Below are positions 1-5,799 of a DNA stretch of 8,009 bases, piece after piece (within the stretch, counting starts at the first letter, position 1; each line of letters begins with the position of its first letter). A model generated the notes under the pieces. The model did no database searches. It was given only the letters and a program-made list of their open reading frames with translations, and had not been told where the DNA came from. The DNA is from DATAWZ01 sp036266975. Lineage in GTDB: Bacteria; Actinomycetota; Thermoleophilia; Solirubrobacterales; Solirubrobacteraceae. The stretch spans positions 1-8,009 of the forward strand of contig DATAWZ010000213.1 in assembly GCA_036266975.1 (NCBI GenBank), read 5' to 3'. The translations under genes were made by a program, and so were the position numbers.

Positions 1-458
1 CCGTCGTTGGTCGCCCGCGCAGCCAGCGCGTAGCGCTCCTCGCTGCGGCGCAGCTCGCCGAGCGTCTCGTACTGGCGCACGGCGTAGCGCAGCGAGCGCT
101 CGAGCTGAGAGGGGTCCAGGCGACTCTTGAGCAGGTAGTCACTGACGCCGAGCTGGGTGGCGGCGACGTCGACCTCCCAGTCGCCCTGGCCGGTGAGCAG
201 GACGACCGGCGCCAGCGGCTCGCCCGGGAAGGCGGCGCGCACCAGGTCAAGGCCGGTGTGCCGGCCCAGGCGGTAGTCGACCAGGTAGACGTCGTGGGTG
301 TGCGCGGCGATCCGCTCGAGCGCCTCGTCGAAGTCGGCGACCCAGTCCAGCTCGAAGTGGACGCGGTCCTGGGCGGCGAGCAGATCGCGCGTGATCAGGA
401 CGTCGTCCTCGTCGTCCTCGACGAGCAGCACCCGGAGCGTCTCGCGCCAACGGCTCAC
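1..458 (-). CDS. Response regulator with N-terminal receiver domain followed by PAS (partial, 3' end outside window)
   Basis: I translated this frame by hand from a GTG at 458-456; it stays open to the window edge (about 152 codons). Residues 8-125 form a CheY-like receiver: acidic pocket in LLVEDDEDD (11-19), phosphoacceptor Asp61 in VDYRLG, conserved Thr89 in LLTG, and conserved Lys111 in LLKSRLD. After a short helix comes SEERYALAARATNDG (139-153), the usual opening of a PAS domain, where the window cuts it. In this family REC-PAS is commonly followed by a histidine kinase or GGDEF/EAL output, but that part is not visible. The GTG overlaps the TGA of the upstream response regulator gene by 4 nt (GTGA). 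No GGAGG-like site precedes it, so translation is probably coupled to that gene. The receiver would take phosphate from the adjacent kinase or act in a relay (inference). Confidence 0.9.
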   Translation of the reverse strand, partial: MSRWRETLRVLLVEDDEDDVLITRDLLAAQDRVHFELDWVADFDEALERIAAHTHDVYLVDYRLGRHTGLDLVRAAFPGEPLAPVVLLTGQGDWEVDVAATQLGVSDYLLKSRLDPSQLERSLRYAVRQYETLGELRRSEERYALAARATND

Positions 459-913
459 GTCCGCGGCGGGAGGTCGACGATCTGGAACCAGTAGCGCGAC
501 CAGCCCGACATCACCTCGACCAGCCCCGCGAACGTGACGGGCTTGGTGATGAACGAGTTCACCCCCAGGTCATAGGTGCGCAGGATGTCCTGTTCGTCCG
601 CCGAGGTGGTCAACACGATCACCGGGATGCGGCGCAGCTCGGGGTCGCCCTTGATCTCGGCGAGCGCCTCGCGGCCGTCCATGCGCGGCATGTTCAGATC
701 GAGCAGGATCACGCCCGGACGGGGCGCCACCGAAGAGCCCGCGGCGTAGCGGCCCTGGTGGCGCAGGTACTCGAGCAGCTCCTCGCCGTCGCCGACGAAA
801 CGGACGTCGTTGAGTAGACGCGAGGCCCGCATGGCGTCGAGGGTGAGCGTGCGATCGTCCTCGTCGTCGTCGGCCATCAGGATCATGATCGCGTCGTGGC
901 TCTGCTCAGACAT
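455..913 (-). CDS. Single-domain response regulator, Rcp1-like
   Basis: A 152-aa protein that is almost entirely a receiver domain. It has the acidic cluster ADDDEDD (14-20), phosphoacceptor Asp72 in LLDLNMPRMDG, Thr102/Thr103 in VLTTSADE, and Lys124 in ITKPVTF followed by the usual last helix. There is no DNA-binding output domain. The LLDLNMPRMDGREAL signature and the length match the Rcp1 group, which typically partners kinases with an HDLQEPLR-type H-box, and such a kinase lies directly upstream. The ATG at 913-911 has a GGGAG site (925-921) at 7-nt spacing, inside the 3' end of the kinase gene, which it overlaps by 8 nt. Its own stop overlaps the next start by 4 nt. It probably relays phosphate or acts by protein contact in the cytoplasm (inference). 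Confidence 0.95.
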   Translation of the reverse strand: MSEQSHDAIMILMADDDEDDRTLTLDAMRASRLLNDVRFVGDGEELLEYLRHQGRYAAGSSVAPRPGVILLDLNMPRMDGREALAEIKGDPELRRIPVIVLTTSADEQDILRTYDLGVNSFITKPVTFAGLVEVMSGWSRYWFQIVDLPPRT

Positions 914-2552
914 GGGCGAGCTCCCGCTGCGGCGCCGCGGCGAGCGGGCGGCGACCGGCGCCGACGCGCAGCGTCACGGTGAACGTCGATCCCTCTCCGG
1001 GCGTCGAGTGGGCCGTGAGCTCGCCGCCGTGGCGCTCGACGATCTTGCGGCAGATGGCCAGCCCGATCCCGGTGCCCGGGTACTCGCTGCGTCCGTGCAG
1101 CCGCTCGAAGACGCGGAAGATCCGCTCGGCAAAGCGCGGCTCGAATCCGATCCCGTTGTCGGCGACGTGCACGCACACCCGATCGGCGGCGAGCTCGGCG
1201 CTCACGTGGACGACCGGCGGGACGTCCTCGCGATGGAACTTCAGGCCGTTGCCGATCAGGTTGACGAGCAGCTGGCGCATCTGGCTCGCGTCCGCGGCGA
1301 TCGTCGGCAGCGGGCCGATCCGCACCTGGCCGCCGGTGCGCTCGACCAGCAGCTCGAGCTCGGCCGCGGCCTCGTGCGCGACCTCGTCGAGGTCGACGTC
1401 GGCGAACGCGCTGCCGTGGGTGCTCAGCCGGGCGAAGCGCAGCAGGTCGTTGATCAGCGTCTGCATCCGCTCGGCGGCGCCGCCCATGCGGCCGAGGTAG
1501 TCCTGGCCCTGGGCAGAGAGCCGGTCGGCCTCGTTGCGGCTGAGCTGGTCGGCGAAGGCGCGGACCTTGCGCAGCGGCTCCTGCAGGTCGTGGGAGGCGA
1601 TCGACGCGAACTGCTCGAGCTCGGCGTTGGTGCGCGCGAGCTGGTCGGCGTGCTGCGCCAGGTCACGGTTGGCCCGCGCGAGCTGCTCGTTGGCCGCGGC
1701 GAGACCCGCGTTGGCGTGGGCGACCCGCGCCGCGGCCCGCAGGCTCGAGCGCAGCAGCGCCAAGCCGACCAGCGCGGCCAGGGCGAAGGCGGCGAACACC
1801 GCCCACGGGATCCACTCGCGCTCGCCGTTGACCGAGGCGAGGAGCCGCGCCGCCGGCGCGACGAGCACGACGTGCCAGTCGGTGTCGGCGATCGGGGCGC
1901 TCACCAGGTAGGTGCCCGGGCGTCCCAGCCTCGGGCGCGTCCCCGGCGTCGCGCTGCGGTCGCCGCTGGCGATGACCAGCCCGGTGGCGTCGAGCAGGTA
2001 GGCGTGGCCGCCGCGCACGCGCGGAGCGCTCGAGAGGTAGCCGCTCACGAAGCCGCCGATCAGGGCCGGAGAGAAGGTGGTGACGATCACCCGGCGCCCG
2101 TAGCGGGTGGGCAGCGCGATGGCGTACTCGAGCACGTGCCCGGGCTCAAAGCCGCTGAGGTGAAACGGCGCGCCGGCGAGCACGGCGCGCACCGACGGCT
2201 CGCGCGGGAGGCTCGCCGTCGGGTCTCCGCTCGAAGCGCCGAGCACCTGCCCGGAGGCGCTGAGAACCGCCATGCGCTCGCCGTCGCTGTGCCGGGCCGC
2301 CGCGGTCAGCGCGGCCGAGTCGATGCGAGGTCCGCCGTACTGCGCCTCGGCCTGCGCGCGCCCGCTGCTGGTGATCGTCGCGAACAGCGAGCGGGTGAGC
2401 GTCGCGGTCAGCGTGGCGCGATCGGCGAAGCTGCTCGCCACCCCGCGCCGCAGGGTCGTGTGGCTGTGCGCGATCTCGTAGGCGAACACGCCGGTCACGA
2501 TCAGCAGCAGCGCGACGGCCCCTGCGAGGATCGCGTGACGGCGATGGTTCAT
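906..2552 (-). CDS. Membrane sensor histidine kinase with extracytoplasmic dCache-like domain
   Basis: 548 aa. TM1 is at about residues 8-26 and TM2 at about 249-268; between them about 220 extracytoplasmic residues have two PAS-like Cache-type halves (for example AVLSASGQVLGAS at 95-107 and AYLLDATGLVIASG at 184-197, ending WHVVLVAPAARLLA). After TM2 there is no clear HAMP domain but a heptad-rich coiled coil (about 270-318, LAxAN-like repeats). HisKA follows, with phosphoacceptor His321 in SIASHDLQEPLRKV. The ATPase domain has the N-box NLIGNGLKFH (431-440), G1 box DNGIGF (465-470) and G2 box GTGIGLAI (493-500), so all catalytic motifs are present. The ATG at 2552-2550 has a GGAGG site (2562-2558) at 5-nt spacing. 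It is the first gene of a three-gene signalling operon. The ligand is unknown; dCache domains often bind small molecules such as amino acids (family knowledge). Confidence 0.95.
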   Translation of the reverse strand: MNHRRHAILAGAVALLLIVTGVFAYEIAHSHTTLRRGVASSFADRATLTATLTRSLFATITSSGRAQAEAQYGGPRIDSAALTAAARHSDGERMAVLSASGQVLGASSGDPTASLPREPSVRAVLAGAPFHLSGFEPGHVLEYAIALPTRYGRRVIVTTFSPALIGGFVSGYLSSAPRVRGGHAYLLDATGLVIASGDRSATPGTRPRLGRPGTYLVSAPIADTDWHVVLVAPAARLLASVNGEREWIPWAVFAAFALAALVGLALLRSSLRAAARVAHANAGLAAANEQLARANRDLAQHADQLARTNAELEQFASIASHDLQEPLRKVRAFADQLSRNEADRLSAQGQDYLGRMGGAAERMQTLINDLLRFARLSTHGSAFADVDLDEVAHEAAAELELLVERTGGQVRIGPLPTIAADASQMRQLLVNLIGNGLKFHREDVPPVVHVSAELAADRVCVHVADNGIGFEPRFAERIFRVFERLHGRSEYPGTGIGLAICRKIVERHGGELTAHSTPGEGSTFTVTLRVGAGRRPLAAAPQRELAHV

Positions 2553-2557
2553 GAGGA

Positions 2558-2562
2558 CCTCC
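2558..2562 (-). promoter_or_regulatory. Ribosome binding site of the histidine kinase gene
   Basis: GGAGG on the minus strand, 5 nt before the ATG at 2552. It is the only perfect Shine-Dalgarno core among the gene starts in this window, which supports the chosen start and independent translation of the first gene in the signalling operon. Confidence 0.75.
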
Positions 2563-2596
2563 AGTTCGGCCGGGGCGTCGGTGCTCGGGGACGGCA

Positions 2597-2616
2597 GACC
2601 GGTCGCGCGACCGATC
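2597..2616 (-). promoter_or_regulatory. Stem-loop / dyad between the flavoprotein and kinase genes
   Basis: The 95-nt gap between the flavoprotein stop (2648) and the kinase start (2552) contains a perfect 14-bp palindrome, CGGTCGCGCGACCG (2600-2613). As minus-strand RNA it extends to GAUCGGUC-GCGC-GACCGGUC, an 8-bp stem with one G-U pair and a 4-nt loop. No U-tract follows, so a classic intrinsic terminator is not supported. It could be an attenuating hairpin, an operator for a dimeric regulator, or chance in GC-rich DNA. I saw no convincing -35/-10 pair in the gap. Confidence 0.35.
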
Positions 2617-2647
2617 TACGGCTACATCGGCAATTCGGCCAGCGGGC

Positions 2648-3568
2648 TCAAGTGGCGCTCAAGCCGAGCGCACGCGCCGTGCGCTCGCGCGCGCCGGCGT
2701 ACTGGAGGGCGGTGCGCTCGATCAGCGTGGCGACATCGGTGAGCTCGTCCACGCCGCACACGCTGTGCCCCGCGCTCCAGCTGTCCCGGCCGCTGAGCAG
2801 CACCTGAAAGTCAAAGCCCGCATTCGCCTGGTCGGCGCCCTCGGGCCGGCCGACGAGCAGGTTGGTCGGCAGACCGCTGGCCCGACTGGTCAGCTCGACC
2901 TGGTCCGGGCCGGCGCCGACCAGCGCCCCCTTGTAGGCCTCGCTCGCCGCACTCTCGTGGGTGGCGATGAACTTGGTGCCCATGTAGGCGAGGTCGACGC
3001 CGAGCGTCTGCGCCGCCCACAGCGCGGCGCCGTCGGCGATCCCGCCGGCGAGGACCACCGGCCCGTCGTAGCGGGCGCGCACCGCGCGCACGAAGGCGAT
3101 CGGGTTCAGCCACCCGGTCTGTCCGCCCGCGCCGGCGGTGAGCAGGATCAGCCCGTCCACGCCGACCTCGAGCGCGCGCTCGACGTGGCGCATCGTGGCC
3201 ACGTCGGCGAACACGAGGGCGCCCGCGGCGTGCAGCGGCTCGACGATCGCGGCGGGCGAACCCACGCTCGCGATCACCAGCTCGATGCGGTGCTCGATCA
3301 GCCGGTCGAGGTCCTCCTGCAGGCGCGGGTTGGTCCGGTGCACGACCAGGTTGGCGGCCACCGGCGCCGACGCCGGCGGCAGCGCGCCGGCGATCCGCTC
3401 GAGCCAGCGCGAGAGCTCCTCGCCGGTGTGTGCGTTGTGGGTCGGAAAGGCGCCGATCACCCCGCCGCGGCAGGCGGCGATCACGAGCTCGGGGCCCGAC
3501 ACGCCGGTCATCGGCGCGGCGATCAGCGGGAGCGCGAGGCGCGCCGTCCAGCTATCCGGCAGGGGCAC
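2648..3568 (-). CDS. Nitronate monooxygenase-family FMN-dependent TIM-barrel protein (catalytic His replaced by Gln)
   Basis: 306 aa, close to full family length. The N-terminus has the LPLIAAPMTGVSGPELV start typical of 2-nitropropane dioxygenase/NMO proteins (13-29). Later come LTAGAGGQTGWLNP (143-156), the FMN-phosphate region VLAGGIADGAAL (172-183) and YMGTKFIATHES (195-206). NMO enzymes oxidise alkyl nitronates using FMN; the related FabK reduces enoyl-ACP. In both, the AGGH-type motif supplies the catalytic base, whereas here position 150 is Gln (CAG), so the reaction may differ or be lost. The start is GTG at 3568-3566: an in-frame TGA lies five codons upstream and no ATG is available. 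The Shine-Dalgarno site is weak. It lies between a damaged beta-helix gene and the signalling operon, all on the same strand; a functional link is not evident. Confidence 0.88.
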   Translation of the reverse strand: MPLPDSWTARLALPLIAAPMTGVSGPELVIAACRGGVIGAFPTHNAHTGEELSRWLERIAGALPPASAPVAANLVVHRTNPRLQEDLDRLIEHRIELVIASVGSPAAIVEPLHAAGALVFADVATMRHVERALEVGVDGLILLTAGAGGQTGWLNPIAFVRAVRARYDGPVVLAGGIADGAALWAAQTLGVDLAYMGTKFIATHESAASEAYKGALVGAGPDQVELTSRASGLPTNLLVGRPEGADQANAGFDFQVLLSGRDSWSAGHSVCGVDELTDVATLIERTALQYAGARERTARALGLSAT

Positions 3569-3589
3569 GGTCGGTCTCGTTCAGATCAC

Positions 3590-3609
3590 GGGGACCATAA
3601 CCGGCCCCC
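3590..3609 (-). terminator. Short GC hairpin between the beta-helix and flavoprotein genes
   Basis: On the minus strand GGGGGCC-GGTTAT-GGTCCCC can form a 7-bp stem (one G-U pair) with a 6-nt loop, starting 17 nt after the stop codon of the beta-helix gene and ending 21 nt before the flavoprotein GTG. There is no U-tract, so it could be a weak terminator or a 5' leader hairpin. The position is suggestive, the structure only moderately so. Confidence 0.3.
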
Positions 3610-3626
3610 CGCTGACGCTGTGCGTC

Positions 3627-4738
3627 TCAGCTGAGCGAGAGCGTCCGGCTGACGTGCCGTCCAGTGACCGTCGTGATCTTCATGGTGTAGCTCCCCCGGC
3701 GCGGCACGCGGGTCAGGATCGCCTGCTGGCGATCATCGCTCCAGCTCACCGTCCCGGTGCTCACCACCGGACCCTCGCGAATGACCGACAACCGCCTGGC
3801 GCCGGACGGCAGGGGCAAGACGCCCTTCGAGATCACCAGGGTGCAGCGGAAGCGCCGCGTGACCAGTCCGTTCTTGGTGCGCTGGTTCTCGCGCCGGCAG
3901 TCCACGAAGGACACCTTCCCGCTCGTCAGCGCAAACGGGGCGGGCGGCCCGGTCGGGCCGGTGGATCCCGGCGACCCGCTCGCCGCGCCCTGTGTTGAGC
4001 CCGGGCGGCCCGGTCGGCCCCGGCACCTCCCAGGCCTGCAACTCGTCCGCACCGATATCCCGGGCCGTCGTCGGCGCTCTTGACCCCCGCGAAGGTCACG
4101 ATGCCAAGACCGCGCTGGTCCTGTGGGTACCGGTGGGCGGACCCCTGGTCGATGACCGGGCTGCTGCGAGCGGGCAGCTCGGTCTCGGTCGGGCCGCCGC
4201 TGTCCTGCAGCGGCATCGCTGTCGCCCGAGACGATCGTGCTGATGAGGCGCACGCCGCTGGAAATGTAGATCCCGCCGCCCGTGGTCGCCGCGTGGTTGC
4301 CGGTGATCGTCGAGTCCTGAGTCGTGAAGTAGCCGGAGGCATCGAGCCCACCGCCGCGGCCGCTCGTGGCGCTGTTCCCGCTGATCGTCGAGGCGTACAC
4401 CGCAAGGTACCCGCCCTCCACACCGCCTCCCGCCGTCCCCGCCGTGTTTCCGCAGACCGTCGAGTCGTACAAACTGGACTCGCCGGGGCCGGTGGTGCCC
4501 GCGGCGATGTTCGGTCTGATCGCCGAATGGCTGCGCCCGAAGGTGGAAATCTCGAAACCGGCGTCCGCGCGGCTGCTGCTGCTGAGCTCAAAACGGCCGA
4601 AGCGCTGTTTCCGCTGATCGTCGAGTGCCTGACGTAGAGCGCCACCTCAGGGCCCGCGTAGACGCCACCGCCGTTGTCGGCGGTCGACCCGCTGATCAGA
4701 TCGTCAGCCACGACCGTGAGCGTCGCGGTGATCTGGAA
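3627..4738 (-). pseudogene. Secreted beta-helix protein with collagen-like linker and C-terminal domain; 5' truncated, four frameshifts
   Basis: Joining frames recovers one protein. From about 4735 come beta-helix rungs such as TADNGGGVYAG and HSTISGNSA. The frame slips by one base near 4602 and continues with DSTVCGNTAGTAGGG, ASTISGNSATSGRGGG and DSTITGNHAATTGGGIY. A second shift near 4215 leads to DSGGPTETELPARSSPVIDQG. A third near 4060 leads to DIGADELQAW, the usual end of such helices. A fourth near 4003 lies within a collagen-like run (GPTGPPG ... GSPGSTGPTGPP). The tail has two cysteines (VDCRRE, RFRCTLV), ends RTLSLS and stops at 3627. No signal peptide or N-terminus is present: homology stops where an opposing gene relic begins. 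The module usually found between the IVSG rung and GGPT is also absent. Such proteins are normally exported surface or adhesion-like proteins. Either a decayed gene or a poorly sequenced one. Confidence 0.75.
4227..4624 (-). repeat. Degenerate beta-helix rung repeats
   Basis: The protein motif STISGN-like, followed by small residues and GGG, recurs. At DNA level the plus-strand core gatcgtcgag occurs at 4305-4314, 4383-4392 and 4615-4624, with variants gaccgtcgag at 4455-4464 and gatcgccgaa at 4517-4526, and a last rung (TIVSG) near 4230. Spacing of 78 and 72 nt (24-26 residues) matches one turn of a parallel beta-helix. The irregular intervals around 4517 lie beside the frameshift near 4602. 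Confidence 0.65.
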
Positions 4739-4741
4739 CGC

Positions 4742-4890
4742 GCTCGCGGGGCGTCCGCTGCAGGAGATCGTCCTCGAGCAATGGCGTGCGGCGCCTGCCC
4801 CCGAGCGCTGGTGCATCGCCGACCACCACGCGCTGCTCGCCGACCCGCCGGGTCAGCTGCGCCGACTGTGCGGCTTCCCGGGCCCGGAGT
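4742..4890 (+). pseudogene. Probable C-terminal fragment of a sulfotransferase-like protein
   Basis: One plus-strand frame reads LAGRPLQEIVLEQWRA, then PERWCIADHHALLADP and QLRRLCGFPGPEYD. The pattern E-R-W-C...(Y/H)xxLxxDPxxxLxRLCxFxG resembles the C-terminal region of PAPS-type sulfotransferases, where a residue run like ERWCxVxYExLVADP precedes the last helices. No PAPS-binding loop or N-terminal half is present, because an opposing gene begins at about 4738. It passes almost directly into a TIGR03032-like reading frame near 4890, with a frame change. It could be the end of a separate gene or the N-terminal part of a fusion. The assignment is from recalled motif similarity only and is tentative. 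Confidence 0.45.
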
Positions 4891-5765
4891 ACGACCGGGC
4901 GACTCATCCTCGCGCGCGAGCAGAACCGCCAGCTGAACACCCACTTCCGCGTCTTCGACCGGCCGATGGGCCTGGCCGTCGCGCCCGGGCGCCTGGCCAT
5001 CGGCACGCGCACCCAGGTGTGGGACCTGCGCGACATGCCCTCGGTGGCGGCCAAGCTCGAGCCCGCCGGCTCGCACGACGCGTGCTAGGTGCCCCGCAAC
5101 ATCCACTTCACCGGCGACGTCGCGATCCACGACCTCGCCTTCGCCGGCGGAGAGCTGTGGCTCGCCGCGTCGGCGTTCTCGTGCCTGGCCACGCTGGACA
5201 GCGACCACAGCTTTCATCCCGCGCTGGAAGCCGGACTTCGTCTCGGAGATCACGCTCGGCGATCGCTGCCACCTCAACGGCCTGGCCGTGGTGCGCGACG
5301 AGGTCCGCTACGTCACCGCGCTCGGGCGCACGGACGAGCCCCGCGGATGGACCGTGAACAAGGCCACCGGCGGGCTGCTGCCGCCGCGCTCGCCACGCTG
5401 GCACCAGGACCGCCTGTGCTGCATTCCGGGCGCGGGCAGCTGTGCACGGTGGACCTCGCCGCGGGCACGGTGGAGACGGTCGCCGAGCTCCCGGGCTTCA
5501 CGCGCGGCCTGGCGCGAGTCCTCGGTGTTCAACGACCTGCCGATCATCGAGCGCCTGGACGAGCGCGCGTGCGGAGTCTGGATGATCGACCTCCCGCAGC
5601 GGCAAGATCGAGGGGTTCCTGCGCTTCTCCGAGTTCGTCCAGGAGATCTTCGAGGTCGCCCTCATCCCGGGCAAGCGCTACCCCGAGATCGCCGAGCAGG
5701 ACAGCACCGCCGTGCAGCGCTCCTACGAGCTCCCCAACCGCACGTCCACGGCGGGAGGGACATGA
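4890..5765 (+). pseudogene. TIGR03032/DUF4915-family protein relic (in-frame TAG, several frameshifts and deletions)
   Basis: Joining frames gives a recognisable family member: STTGRLILAREQNRQLNTHF, FDRPMGLAV, GTRTQVWDL, then HDAC followed by TAG (5086-5088) and VPRNIHFTGDVAIHDLAF. The family usually has Tyr in that position, so TAC/TAT probably became TAG. Reading then goes to FSCLATLDSDHSF, one extra base at about 5219, RWKPDFVSEITLGDRCHLNG, RYVTALGRTDEPRGW, and SPRWHQDRL. The frame shifts near 5428 into HSGRGQLCTVDL and ELPGFTRGLA. It shifts again near 5518 into SSVFNDLPIIERLDERACGVWMIDL. One extra C at 5593-5595 precedes SGKIEGFLRFSEFVQEIFEV, and the stop is TGA at 5763-5765. Conserved blocks seem missing near 5390, 5428 and 5518. 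The family's function is unknown to me. The original protein would have been about 350 aa; this span encodes under 300. Confidence 0.8.
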
Positions 5766-5799
5766 CGCACCGCCGCTGAGCCCAACGCCGGGGCGCAGG

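Noticed and set aside
400..425. GTC/CTC trinucleotide run, also near 855-880
   Set aside because: Simply encodes the acidic-pocket Asp/Glu clusters of the two receiver domains.
810..2807. 665-codon plus-strand open frame opposite the histidine kinase
   Set aside because: The translation is Arg/Gly/Ala-rich with no domain. It is the antisense of a well-supported kinase and is expected in GC-rich DNA.
2765..3634. 289-codon plus-strand open frame opposite the flavoprotein
   Set aside because: Antisense shadow with biased composition and no recognisable motif.
3626..3635. Palindrome CTCAGCTGAG at the beta-helix stop codon
   Set aside because: Ten bases with no loop or T-tract. Likely chance, overlapping coding sequence.
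4573..4584. Short CTG-type microsatellite
   Set aside because: Encodes a four-Ser run in the beta-helix frame; too short to call a repeat element.
5544..5799. Exporter reading frame continuing to 5544
   Set aside because: After residue 428 the frame is Arg/Ser/Cys-rich without homology, and it runs into the opposing relic. The natural continuation is in the next frame and ends at 5800.
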